64,000 nt of DNA from Leptidea sinapis (lineage: Eukaryota; Arthropoda; Insecta; Lepidoptera; Pieridae): the NCBI RefSeq assembly GCF_905404315.1, contig NC_066312.1:7489001-7553000 (forward strand). Reading direction: 5' to 3'. The notes under the pieces were generated by a model. That model saw only the letters and a program-made list of their open reading frames with translations. It ran no database searches and was not told where the DNA came from. The stretch's first letter is position 1; each line of letters begins with the position of its first letter. The position numbers and the translations under genes are program-made. Of this stretch, positions 21,786-31,566 are shown in pieces.

Positions 21786-21940
21786 ATGTTTAAACGAGAA
21801 TGTATGTTTGTTTATTCCCTAATAACTCCTAAACTATTCGACCGATCTCAATGAAATCTTTTGTAATAGATTCGTTGAAGCTCAGGGAAGGTTTGCATAT
21901 ATAATTTATATGGCAAAACAACGTTTGCCAGGTCAGCTTG
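21786..21940 (+). mobile_element. Helitron-like fragment with terminal hairpin
   Basis: Ends with GGCAAAACAACGTTTGCC, a 6-bp hairpin (GGCAAA/TTTGCC), then AGGTCAGCTTG. The hairpin ~10 nt before a CTRR-like end is the Helitron 3' signature; the last bases are CTTG rather than CTAG. The body has ACTATTCGACCGATCTCAAT, related to the 'cctaaac-ggaccgatttcaatg' block of the other families. Confidence 0.6.
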
Positions 21941-21968
21941 TTATAAATAATAATTATTGTACGTTTAA

Positions 21969-22202
21969 TCTTTACTTATATATTTCTTGTGTGCGTGTCA
22001 CTGAACTACTCCTAGACGGCTGGACCGATATTGTTGATATTTTTGTATGTTCCAGTGAATTTGAGATTGGTTTAGATTCTCAATTCCGTCCATATAATAT
22101 AATTCTCCTGCTCATGTGTATGTTAGTGAACTACGCCTAACGGCTGGACCGATTTTCAAATTTAAGACGTGTGTACAGGACCACGGCTGTTGGGTCCACT
22201 AG
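21969..22202 (+). mobile_element. Helitron-like family 3, copy 2
   Basis: TC at 21969 after A, then TTATATATTTCTTGTGTGCG, ACGGCTGGACCGAT twice, and the 3' end CTGTTGGGTCCACTAG followed by T. These are canonical Helitron ends and insertion context. Non-coding. Confidence 0.7.
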
Positions 22203-22366
22203 TAATCTAATAAATAATTACAGATAATAATGAAATACTGTTATAAACCTTAGGAGTGAAAATTCTTATCACCTTCACAAACTCGTACCTAAACATTATT
22301 TTGGCTTTTTAGGATATATCTTGGAACCTAAACGAATGCAACATACTGCAATAATGTCGACATTAA

Positions 22367-22584
22367 CGGCTGTTTTCAATAACCTATCTATCCTTAGTTT
22401 AACTTACTAGAGGTAGACAAATCTATCCTTTTACGCATACTGACATTTCAGTAACCTATTGACAGATAGCATTATACCATAACTATTGGACATAACTATG
22501 GATAGATAAGATCTTGTCAGTAAACGGTGACAGCAATGTATCCGTAAGTTAAACTATGGATAGATAGGTTATTGAAAACGGCCG
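22367..22584. mobile_element. TIR MITE family M2, copy 1, TAA target duplication
   Basis: A 218-bp element. The left end reads CGGCTGTTTTCAATAACC then TATCTATCC and AGTTTAACTTAC. The right end is its inverse (GTAAGTTAAAC through GGTTATTGAAAACGGCCG). TAA flanks both sides (22364-22366, 22585-22587). The 3-bp TWA duplication and TIR type suggest PIF/Harbinger. Confidence 0.8.
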
Positions 22585-22768
22585 TAAATGAATTACCCAT
22601 GAGTCACAATCGTTAATACACAGCGACCGTTCAGTGCATTTTTGTTTCATTCTTAACTTATTTAATTTGTGAACGCGTTCCAGCGGCTTTTTACAAATCA
22701 GTGGCAAACATCAGCCTTTTTATTATGGAAGGAATATCTGTTGGGTCATCTGGTATACAATAATAATA

Positions 22769-23066
22769 TCTAATATATAAAATTCTCATGTCGCGTTGTT
22801 TGTAGTTAAACGTCCTTCGAAAGGGTTTGACCGATTCTCATGAAATTTTGAGTGCATATTGGGTAGCTCTGAGAATCGGACAACATCTGTTTTTCATCTC
22901 CCTAAATGTTAAGGGTGGTCCACGCCAATTTTTTTTTTTTAATTTTTTGACATTTTTATTAAATTTGTTTGATTATGAGTCAGCATTAACACCCATCTAC
23001 GACACAACAGTTACTTTTGTATCGCGATTTTAATATCGGCAATACAACGTTTGCTGCGTCAGCTAG
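22769..23066 (+). mobile_element. Helitron-like family 2, copy 2
   Basis: TC (after A) TAATATATAAAATTCTC to CTGCGTCAGCTAG followed by T. It carries the GACCGATTCTCATGAAATTT and AAATGTTAAGGGTGGTCCAC blocks and TCGCGATTTTAATATCGGC near the 3' end. The ORF at 22827-23033 lies wholly inside it and is not a gene. Confidence 0.8.
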
Positions 23067-23194
23067 TATTATTATAATATACTTCAACTTTTACACAATT
23101 CGTCGGCGCATCCGGTATTCCTATTCGTGATGGAGATGCATATATTTGGACCGATCATCACTAGAGTTGAAACGGATAGCAGTTTGGCCGGATA

Positions 23195-23238
23195 CCGGAT
23201 ATTCGGCTAACCATGTGGCCGAATAGCCGAATATCCGG
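23195..23238. repeat. 15-bp inverted repeat upstream of hAT ORF
   Basis: CCGGATATTCGGCTA (23195-23209) and TAGCCGAATATCCGG (23224-23238) are perfect inverses around a 14-nt spacer. A third partial copy (GGCCGGATACCGG) lies just upstream. Clustered inverted motifs like these occur near hAT ends as transposase-binding sites. A matching distal end is not visible. Confidence 0.7.
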
Positions 23239-23279
23239 CGGAACTTAGCCGTTTGGAGATCTTATTGGAATATTTGAAA

Positions 23280-23741
23280 ATGTCTAGTGAAGAGTCCTCA
23301 AGTAGCAGTTCATCTTCAACACCGGCTAAAAAGAGTAGAGGAGAGGGGACAGAGTCAGCTGTATCTCGCAAACCTCATGACACGTTTTGGGATTGCTTTG
23401 ATGAGGTAGCAAATGAAAACAATACTGACCAGGTTCAACGTGAAGAAAGAAACGCGATAACCTGTGAGCTGGATTTTTATCTCAAGTCAATGAGAATTGA
23501 TCGCAATCGTGACCCTTATTCTTGGTGGGCAGCTAATGCCAAACAATACCCAAATTTAACAAAGTTTGCCAAAATCTATCTTTCAGCACCTTGTAGCAGT
23601 GTGTACAGCGAAAGACTTTTTTCTGAAGCTGGCCTTATTTCTGAAAAGAAGCGAAACCGCTTGCTACCTCTCAATGCAGAGAAAATAGTATTTATCCACC
23701 ATAATTTGCCTTTTAGTAGAAAATATGAGTATATTTCATGA
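23280..23741 (+). CDS. hAT transposase C-terminal fragment
   Basis: Open frame (first ATG 23253, second 23280). After a serine-rich stretch it shows the hAT C-terminal dimerisation domain: LDFYLKSMRI, WWAANAKQYPNLTKFAKIYL, SAPCSSVYSERLFSEAG, then EKKRNRLLPLNAEKIVF. The domain normally ends a ~600-residue RNase H-fold transposase of the BED-finger/hAT group. The catalytic core and BED finger are absent, yet this ~150-codon piece has no stop. Subterminal-type repeats directly precede it, so an internally deleted element is likely. Exaptation is possible but unproven. A downstream AATAAAGT could serve as a poly-A signal. Confidence 0.8.
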   Translation: MSSEESSSSSSSSTPAKKSRGEGTESAVSRKPHDTFWDCFDEVANENNTDQVQREERNAITCELDFYLKSMRIDRNRDPYSWWAANAKQYPNLTKFAKIYLSAPCSSVYSERLFSEAGLISEKKRNRLLPLNAEKIVFIHHNLPFSRKYEYIS

Positions 23742-24067
23742 AATAACAAATAATAAAGTACCTCTAACGTAATATTGCAACTCGTTTAAAATTAAATTAA
23801 ATAAGCCTTTATTGCTGTTATTTTTAACTTAATTAACAATCAAAAGTTTAGCAGAGGTAACAAAATATCATTAACTTAAACTAACTTGGTGCTATCGTTG
23901 ACATTCGGTTGTTCTCCTCTTGCCACAGCTTATCGACAAAGGCTTTCCACTTGTCTCTATCTTTTGCTATACGTAACCATCCTGGGCCCGCTGCAACTCA
24001 TACATTGCGGTATTAATCATTTTCTTTCTAATGACAACATGATGCACAAACATGAATATATAGGATA

Positions 24068-24374
24068 CTAGCTGACCCAGCAAACGTTGTATTGCCGATA
24101 TTAAAATCGCGATACAAAAGTAACTGTTGATCGTAGATGGGTGAAAATTTGAAGTTGTATGTATTTTTTCATGCTGACTCATAATCATATTAAAAAAAAT
24201 ATGTCAAAAAAAATTAAAAAACAAAATTCGTGTGGACTACAGGTAGTCAACATCAGGATGTTGTCCGATTCTCAGACCTACCCAATATGGACTCAAAATT
24301 TCATGAGAATCGGTCATGCCGTTTCGGAGGAGTTCAATGTTTAACACCATGATACAAGAATTTTATAGATTAGA
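24068..24374 (-). mobile_element. Helitron-like family 2, copy 3
   Basis: CTAGCTGACCCAGCAAACG at the plus-strand left and TTATAGATTAGA at the right: a complete minus-strand copy. It is closest in sequence to 13965 and 50910. Confidence 0.8.
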
Positions 24375-25000
24375 TACAACATATTTAATTAAAAATAATC
24401 GTGGGTTATTTCACCTGGCAACCCTGCCTAAATCTATTCTTCTATCATTCATAAAAATTAGGTTTCATAAAAAACAGATACCTGCAGATTCAAGCGGCCG
24501 GATCCCGTACTATCTGTACGGTATAAATTAAGAACAACGTTGTAAGGGATAGATTTCATTTTTTATGAAAAGATTTGTTTCGAAGTCTCTAGGCGTCAGA
24601 TATGTATATATGTATGATAACATCAGTGGTTACCGTATATTTCACAATAGCATCTGCCATTAAAGTAAATCAGGAATCAGGAATCTTTATAATTATCCAT
24701 TATATTAATTTGTAACAACTAACCTTTAACATTGATAATTTTCTTACCCAAACAACCATTTTGTGCCGTTTAGTCATAGCCATCATTTTTTTTTTTATAA
24801 TAACCAAAAACTGTTTCGCCCATTGCCGGTCAGTGCAGATCCGAATTGTACCTACTATTAATAAACAGTTTTTTTATAAACTTAAAAAAATATAATAAGG
24901 TACGAAAATAGTAAATATTGCCTTCTATAGTGGTTCAAATTCAAACATACTGCCAATGCACTCTTAAGATGAATTAAATAAATATAAAATAATATCAATA
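24375..25000. other. Unassigned sequence
   Basis: AT-rich. The ORF at 24316-24531 overlaps a Helitron end and has no domain. A short GC-richer patch (CAAGCGGCCGGATCCCGTAC near 24493) is unexplained. Confidence 0.4.
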
Positions 25001-25002
25001 TA

Positions 25003-25361
25003 CTAGCTGACCCGGCAAACGTTGTTTTGCCATATAAAGTATAATTCACGCGATAGTTTTATAAGTAATAATAAGTAAGTGATTATAGCCTGTACATCAT
25101 TTTGTTCTATTGTCAATAGTTTTTGCAGCGCACGCAAAAATAGGTTTTCGATTTTACACCTTGTGTTACAAAATAGCAATTTTATTACGGATCCCTAATA
25201 TTGAAAAAAAACATAGCCTATAGCCTTCCTCGATAAATGGACTACCCAACACTGAAAGAATCATTCAAATCGGACCAGTAGTACCAGAGATTAGCGCGTT
25301 CAAACAAACAAACAAACAAACAAACAAACAAACACTGCAGCTTTATAATATTATATAGTAT
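25003..25361 (-). mobile_element. Helitron-like element with (CAAA)n tract
   Basis: CTAGCTGACCCGGCAAACG at the plus-strand left, with GGCAAAACAACGTTTGCC as the terminal hairpin on its own strand. The right part has ATCGGACCAGTAGTACCAGA and GATTAGCGCGTTC, then a (CAAA)8-type microsatellite at 25303-25334. Its 5' end abuts the next element in head-to-head orientation. Confidence 0.75.
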
Positions 25362-25706
25362 AGATATAAAAATGAATTGCTGTTCGTTAGTCTCGCTAAA
25401 ACTCGATAACGGCTGGACTGATTTGGCTAGTTTTGGTCTTGAATTATTTGTGGAAGTCCAGAGAAGGTTTAAAATGAAAATGTTCGAAATTAAATAAAAA
25501 CAACAATATTGTTTTTCCTTTCATAAGTCGTTCAGAAATCAAATTGAAAGAATAGTTTATAATGAAGAACCCTTTAAAACGAATCTTTGTATATTTGTAA
25601 CTTTCTCAGGAGGTAAAAAACAAACTCAATTTTAGCTACCTATAGTTGGTAGATTAACTACAGCTATTAACTATTATGGCAATCCAACGTTTGCTGGGTC
25701 AGCTAG
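25362..25706 (+). mobile_element. Helitron-like family 1 chimera
   Basis: The 5' part matches family 1: ATATAAAAATGAATTGCTG, GTCTCGCTAAAACTCG and GTGGAAGTCCAGAGAAGG. The 3' end is GGCAATCCAACGTTTGCTGG then GTCAGCTAG, which resembles family 2 rather than the CAACGTCTGTCGGGTCAGCTAG end of family 1 at 32671. Swapped 3' ends are known in Helitrons. Confidence 0.7.
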
Positions 25707-25847
25707 TATACAATAAATATGAATGTCTAGAATTGATAAACTACTGCACAGAAGCCATATAAGACTGAATTTCTAACCCTGTATATATTTACACGATTGT
25801 TAGAAAAACTGAGACAGTTAGCAGCTGCCGAATTTCTTACGACTATA

Positions 25848-26153
25848 TCTAATATAAAAATTCTCAAGTCGCGGTGTTTGTAGTTAAACTCCTTCGAAAC
25901 GGCTTGACCGATTCTCATGAAATTTTGAGTGCATATTGGGTAGGTCTGAGAATCGGACAACATCTATTTTTCATCCCCCTAAATGTTAAGGGTGGTCCAC
26001 GCCAATTTTTTTTTATTTATTTTTGCATTTGTTTGATTATGAGTCAGCATTAAAAAATACATACAACTGCATATTTTCACCCGTCTACGATCAACAGTTA
26101 CTTTTGTATCGCGATTTTAATATAGGCAATGCAACGTTTGCTGGGTCAGTTAG
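25848..26153 (+). mobile_element. Helitron-like family 2, copy 4
   Basis: TC TAATATAAAAATTCTC to GCTGGGTCAGTTAG; the final CTAG has mutated to TTAG. It is immediately followed by the TC of a family 3 element at 26154, with no host DNA between. Confidence 0.8.
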
Positions 26154-26409
26154 TCTTTATATATATAATTCTTCTGTACGTGTGTTGACAGTGAACTCCT
26201 TCTAAACGGCTGGACCGATTTGTATTAAATTTTCTGTGCGTGTTCAGGTGGATTCGAGGATGGTTTAGATTCACAATTGAACTATCTCCTAAATTTTTAG
26301 AGGGTTCCAGTGAATTTGAGATTGGTTTAAATGGATGTTAGTGATCTCCTAACGTCTGGACCAATTTGTCAAATATAACACGTGGGTACAGGCCTTTCGG
26401 GTCCGCTAG
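26154..26409 (+). mobile_element. Helitron-like family 3, copy 3
   Basis: TC TTTATATATATAATTCTTCT, ACGGCTGGACCGATTTGTA, GGATTCGAGGATGGTTTAG and the 3' end TTTCGGGTCCGCTAG followed by T. Joined head-to-tail to the preceding family 2 element. Confidence 0.75.
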
Positions 26410-26606
26410 TATTATATAAAAACCGTCAGCCTTAACCGTCCAATCTTCGATTAAGCTATTGTTAAGGTTAAGTAGCGGCCTGTAAATGTTTTTGAAAATA
26501 ATTATTCGATATTGCATCCCACTGCTCGATTCTGCTAGTATGTGTTTTCTTTTGATAAAACTAATTTTAAATGCCGATATTTTAACAGACAACCATGGTT
26601 TAGCTT

Positions 26607-26634
<28 letters not shown>
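26607..26634. repeat. (TA)n microsatellite
   Basis: About 13 TA units directly before the 5' end of the next Helitron-like copy. It probably derives from the element's AT-rich 5' end. Confidence 0.9.
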
Positions 26635-26637
<3 letters not shown>

Positions 26638-26639
26638 CT

Positions 26640-26934
26640 AGTGTCCTGATGTTTGTTTCCAGTGAACTCCTAAACTAATCAACGGATTCTAATGGGGAAC
26701 TAATCCCCATTAGAATTGGCGTGTAGTTTAGTCCAACTTGAGAGATAGGATAATTTTATTTCGATTTGGGACCCATAATTATTTTTATTTTCAATATTAA
26801 TTGTCTTGTATGAAAGAATTTCATAATAACAACACGAAATAATTCTTGATGTTATAAAATATTAGTGACAAATTCATAAAAAAAAACAGTATTTTATTTA
26901 TTATGTACAGAACATCGTCTGTCGGGTCCGCAAG
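26640..26934 (+). mobile_element. Helitron-like family 1b
   Basis: AGTGAACTCCTAAACTAATC, GATTTGGGACCCATAATT and the 3' end ATCGTCTGTCGGGTCCGCAAG. It shares most of its length with 52428-52759. It holds a private perfect palindrome at 26686-26716: ATTCTAATGGGGA, 5-nt spacer, TCCCCATTAGAAT. Confidence 0.65.
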
Positions 26935-26939
26935 TAGTC

Positions 26940-27475
26940 AATATAAAACTTCAATTTTGTATTAAAAGCGAAAAAAGTGACTGTATATAATCAACAATAA
27001 TAGGTATACCTGTTTATAAGTGGCAACCCTAATGTTACGGCTGCCTGAGAGCTGGCAACCATATTTATTTTTTATTTTTTACATAATTTCCTTTAAAATG
27101 ACCCAATATTTATTAAAAAAACAAAATGGCAATTAAAATCAGAAAATTAATTATTATGAAAAAATACAGGTGATTGCGGCGGTAATTTTCTTCAAGCAAC
27201 CTATTCTGCATTCTCCCTCAATATTTATTTAAAAGTAGTTTTATCAAAGAAACACGTACTTACAGAATCAAGCATTGGGTTCTTGAGCTATGATATGTCA
27301 CTTATTAAACTTTAACTATGCAAAGGAATAGGATGGTGAACATTCCGCAGTCTATTAAAGTCAGCGTAAGTGTTAACTTTAAATTTGACTTTAACCTTAA
27401 ACAGCTAATATGATACAGACAACCCAGCTTAAGTATTATTCCGATCGCTTCACTAGGTTTCGCAGTATAACCGAA
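26940..27475. other. Unassigned sequence
   Basis: AT-rich. No repeat or gene recognised. Confidence 0.4.
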
Positions 27476-27478
27476 GGC

Positions 27479-27678
27479 TTACCAGTGGGAGGCTCCTTTG
27501 CCCGGATGCCGGCTAGATTATGGGTACCACAAAGGCACCTATTTCTGCCGTGAAGCAGTAATGTGTAAGCATTATTGTGTTTCGACTTGAAGGGCGCCGT
27601 AGCTAGTGAAATTACTGGGCAAATGAGACTTAACATCGTATGTCTCAAGGTGACGACCGTAAGAATTTTTGGGGTACT
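27479..27678 (+). mobile_element. SINE family H, 3'-truncated
   Basis: Starts TTACCAGTGGGAGGCTCC and is well conserved through CCGTGAAGCAGTAATGTGTA and TGAGACTTAACATCG to GGTGACGACCGTAAGAATTT, where similarity stops. A short (ATGT)n tract at 27727-27750 follows. Confidence 0.8.
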
Positions 27679-28057
27679 GCAATAGTATGGTGTGCCCGAG
27701 TACAATTACTAAACTGTAATTATGTTGCTATGTATGTATGTATGTATGTTATTCATTTTATTAAAAGAATATTTATCACAGTATTATGTTCGTTGTCCGC
27801 TGATCTCCTATACATGTTATGTGGGTATGCAATTCGCCGGTAGTTTAATTGTTCGTTCAATTTCGTGTCCTGTTTGTAATGAAATATGATTTATTTTTAT
27901 TGTGAAATTTAATCTTTATCAGCCATGCTATAAGGTTTTAGAAATTATATTAATGTGTATGAACTGATTGTTTCAATGAATCATGGTTATTGATGTCACC
28001 TTGTTAAACTTTTATTGTAACAATAATGGACATACTTCACACCAGTACCAGTACAGT

Positions 28058-28361
28058 AGTTTACCAGTGGGAGGCTCTTATGCACAGGATGCCGGCTAGA
28101 TTATGGGTACCACAAAGGCGCCTATTTTTTCTGTGAAACAGTAATGTGTTAACATTACTGTATCCGGTCGGGCGTCGGATCTAGTGAAGTTACTTGGCAA
28201 ATGAGACTTAACATCTTATGTCTCAAGCTGACGAGCGCAACTGTAGTGCCGCTCAGAATTTTTGTGTTTTTCAAAAATCCTGAACATTGCAATGGGCATT
28301 GCGTATCAATTACCATCAGCTGAACGCTCGTCTCGGCCATTATTTTCATAAAAAAATACAC
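28058..28361 (+). mobile_element. SINE family H, full-length reference copy
   Basis: TTACCAGTGGGAGGCTCTTA to CATTATTTTCATAAAAAAAT. It is about 300 bp, A-tailed and without coding potential. The family shows three successive self-complementary segments: CAGTAATG/CATTACTG, GAGAC/GTCTC, and GTGCCGCTCAG/CTGAGCGGCAC (the last is damaged in this copy but perfect in others). I see no tRNA-type box pair, so the promoter origin is unclear. Ten copies occur in this window, five on each strand. Confidence 0.85.
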
Positions 28362-28436
28362 ATATTGTCCAGAACAACACGATATATTAGAGGTTAGAGT
28401 ATGAAATTGCCGATTTTTTTAATTTAACATATTTAT

Positions 28437-29470
28437 TTAATCAATATGATTACCTTTATTATATATACATTGCTGCCATCGAATTAGAAGGTCATTTATG
28501 CCTTTGCGATAGAACTGCGTTAATCTAAATTCGACAAACTGTGTGAAAGCATTTTCTACTGCCTCCTGAGAGGAAAACTTTTTATCACGTAGAAAATTGT
28601 TCAAATCACGAAAAAAATGGTAGTCCGCTGGAGCAAGGTCTGGCGAATACGGAGGGTGACTAATGGTTTCTAATTGCTGTTCCTGTAGAGTTAAAACGGT
28701 TTCTCGTGCTCTTTGAGGTTTCACGTTACCATGGAGCAATAATGATGAAGATCGATACATAAGTCGGGGCTGTTTCACTGCTTGTTTTGCTATCAGTGTT
28801 CGGAGTTCAGCACAGTAGACATCTGTCGTTATTGCTTGACCAGATCGGAGAAAGCCATAGTGAATAACACCATGCTCAGACTACCAAACAGTTACCATTA
28901 CCTATTTATTGGTAAGCTTTGCATGCTTAGGACACTGTTGGGGCGTTGAACTGGGGTCAGCCATTGCATTTTTCGCTTACGATTATCGTAAAGAATCCAC
29001 TTTTCATCGCATGTCACAATTTGATCCAATATTCCTTCATTTCTGTATCAATTCAACTAGGCAACACAAGTTTTAACTCGCGTTTCTTTCTGCAGATCAG
29101 TCAAAGCATGATGGCACCCTTTTTTCATATTTTTTTTATTTTATTGATTTGACGCATTAGAGTCAGTATTATTCGTAAGGTATCGTTAAACTATGCCGCT
29201 AATTCCTGGGTAGTTTTTCCTCGCTAGTTTCCTCGGATCGGCTTCCACCATCTTTTTAATGCATTATTATTCACCTGTGGGCGGTATTCACGTGGTTCGT
29301 TCTTCAAATCAAAGTTTTCATCACGAACGCGTTTAAAACAAAATCGCACGGTGCGTTCATTAGCAGTCCTCTCTCCAAACGTAACATTGATATTGCGAGC
29401 TGTTTCTGCCGCGTTAGTTCCGCATCGGAACTCGTATCCAAAAATCAGGCGAATTTTCGAAGTACCCTTC
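28437..29470 (-). pseudogene. Mariner transposase, decayed near-full-length copy
   Basis: Minus-strand mariner of the irritans-like group. From 29450 downward: GYEFRCGTNAAETARNINVT and FGERTANERTVR (N-terminal helix-turn-helix). Near 29015 comes IVTCDEKWILYDNRKRKMQW (first catalytic Asp). At 28437-28778 is an open frame with LLLHGNVKPQRA, HPPYSPDLAPADYHFFRDLN and a C-terminal RKGINDLLIRWQQCIYN. The second catalytic Asp position (usually HDNA) reads HGNV, so that residue is lost. Frameshifts and a deletion occur in the middle. Terminal repeats are not evident. Confidence 0.85.
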
Positions 29471-29474
29471 TTTC

Positions 29475-30229
29475 TTATCTAAGGGGAAATACTTTTTTAC
29501 TGCGTATGGGGCATATATGAGGCCCCATTGGGAAAGGCGTCTAAGGTTATAAGAAAGACAGCGGTATCAACTTTATATATTTTCTTCTTTTTAAGCTATG
29601 CATTTATTAAAACTTGCTTAACATTGGGTAAAGTGAATTTAATGCACTTGTTTCTTTACATGTAAAAAGTATTAGCATCAAACAAATTTTTACAAGTTTA
29701 GTCAAAACATCATCCAAATTTGGTAAACAACGGTGTATTATAAACAACTCGATATTTTTCCTTAGCGATATTAGGGAGAGAGATCATAGATATAAATCAG
29801 GAATTGATAGGGTCCTAAAATGGAGCCCTGTGGAACCACCATTTTGATGTTTGATCCGGAAGCCTTCCATTCACGTAGGATATCATTATGTTCAATGCTT
29901 ATAACGTAATAGTGAAGTTTTCTGAAGCTCCAGGGTCCTATATAAATGATAATAAAAGGAACTGAACTAATATGTTCATGAAGGCTTCTCGCCTATCGCA
30001 TCATTTTATATCGTTATAAGAGCTATCATGCTACGCAAGCAACCAGCACATTCTTCACCCTACCGCGAACAAATTCTTAGAACTTCAGGACACACACGTA
30101 ATATGTTAATCCAAGAAACTTATTTTATATTTATAATTAATTTAAAAAAAAGAAGGTGAAACGATGTGCACAATAACTTTTTGTTACCGTTTGAGTAACG
30201 CTTTTTTATTTATACTATAACAAATTGAC
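29475..30229. other. Unassigned sequence
   Basis: AT-rich. It includes TATGGGGCATATATGAGGCC near 29505, which may lie close to the mariner 5' end. No gene recognised. Confidence 0.4.
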
Positions 30230-30232
30230 TAA

Positions 30233-30512
30233 CGACCGTTCCCACTATACTATCTACAGATAGAGATAAATTACTACCTTTTACTGTCAGTAATTAGATG
30301 TCAATAATCTGAAGTTGTCACAATATACCCGATAAGTCATTGTTATCGCCTTATATTGGGACGCGTGAATTGCAATTTCCATACAAACTTCTATCGCTGT
30401 TCATCTATATGTCATCGCATTGAAAGACAGCGTGTACGGATAAGGTGAGTTACCGTCGATAAGTTTATTGTAGAGTAAGAGATACGATCAGACTGAATAT
30501 TGGGAACGGCCG
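30233..30512. mobile_element. TIR MITE family M3, copy 1, TAA target duplication
   Basis: A 280-bp element: CGACCGTTCCCA at the left and its inverse TGGGAACGGCCG at the right, flanked by TAA (30230-30232 and 30513-30515). Subterminal ACTATCTACAGATAGAG and AGTTGTCACAATATACCCG are shared with the copy cut off at the right window edge. The duplication length suggests PIF/Harbinger. Confidence 0.8.
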
Positions 30513-30570
30513 TAAAAGTAACACGGCGCTTACGTAAACAGCTTCCTGACACTTGTGCTTTTTATTTGTA

Positions 30571-30870
30571 CTAGCTGCCCCGACAGACATTGTTCTGGTC
30601 ATAATAAAACAATCTCTTCCTTGTGGATTTTCTTAAAAACCTACACAAAACCTGTTAGATATTGGTCACGTTCACCCGAATGAATCATATCATAAATATA
30701 CCTTAATAATACCGTCGCAAGTGATAATCCCACCCATTCAATGAGTAAGTGAAATTTTATACCTGTTCTATACTGATTGGTACGTCACGTTGAGGGATAG
30801 GATAGTTCATAATATGTCCTCACTTCTTTTAACTGCAAATTTAAATTTTCTAAGAGAATATAACTAAAAA
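30571..30870 (-). mobile_element. Helitron-like family 5
   Basis: CTAGCTGCCCCGACAGACAT at the plus-strand left (3' end on minus). The body TTAGATATTGGTCACGTTCA and GAGGGATAGGATAGTTCAT is shared with 39528-39790. First of three same-orientation Helitrons laid end to end (30571, 30871, 31078). Confidence 0.65.
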
Positions 30871-31077
30871 CTAGCTGACCAAACAGACGTAGTTCTATTT
30901 ATTATAAAAAAACTCTTGCAGGGGAATTGCGTAAAATTCTTTTAAAATTTTACTTTAAAATTTCTGAATTGTCCTCTTCCCGATGAAGGAATATTCCAAC
31001 AAAATTTCAAGTCTACGCCTTATGGTTCCAGAGATATCGTGATGAGTCAATACATAGGTGGAAATATATATATAATA
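30871..31077 (-). mobile_element. Helitron-like family 4
   Basis: CTAGCTGACCAAACAGACGT at the plus-strand left. The body GGTTCCAGAGATATCGTGAT is shared with 39123, 39324 and 61915. About 205 bp, non-coding, abutting family 5 and family 2 copies. Confidence 0.65.
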
Positions 31078-31495
31078 CTAGCTGTTCCAGCAAACATTGG
31101 ATTGCCAATTAAAGTAATAAAAAAAATTCAATAATTAAAATTTTTGGGCTATAAAAATAGATGACGTCCAATTCTCAGACCTACCAAATATATCGTACTA
31201 CAATTATTGTATTCGATTGCCATCTTGCAACCATATTGCGGATCTGTGGATAGAACAGAATAAAATAAAAATGGTGATTAAAAAACAGGGATAATCGTAG
31301 ACGGGTGAAAATTTGAAGTTGTATGTATTTTTTAACGCTGAATCATAAAAAATAAATAAAATATCTAAATATTAAAAAAAATTAGGGGACTACCCTTAAC
31401 ATTTAGGGGGATGAAAAAATTTGCACACAAAAGCCGAAGCCGTTTCGGAGGAGTTTAACTACAAACACCGCGACACGAGAATTTTATATATTAGA
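31078..31495 (-). mobile_element. Helitron-like family 2, copy 5, with internal insertion
   Basis: CTAGCTGTTCCAGCAAAC to TATATATTAGA. Compared with other copies it has ~150 bp of extra sequence around 31130-31290 and a repeated fragment of the family itself (GACGTCCAATTCTCAGACCT), suggesting rearrangement or nested copies. Confidence 0.65.
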
Positions 31496-31566
31496 TTAAG
31501 ATAGATTACAGGTGACTACTACGACGTCAGGTTCCGCCTATAAAGATTCAATATGTTTAAAATGTA

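Noticed and set aside
25303..25334. Short direct repeats resembling a CRISPR-like array
   Set aside because: It is a simple (CAAA)n microsatellite within a Helitron, with no spacers. The host is an insect.
25727..25963. 78-codon minus-strand ORF and related frames in other Helitron copies
   Set aside because: Falls across a Helitron-like family 2 copy; the sequence is repeated six times and is non-coding.
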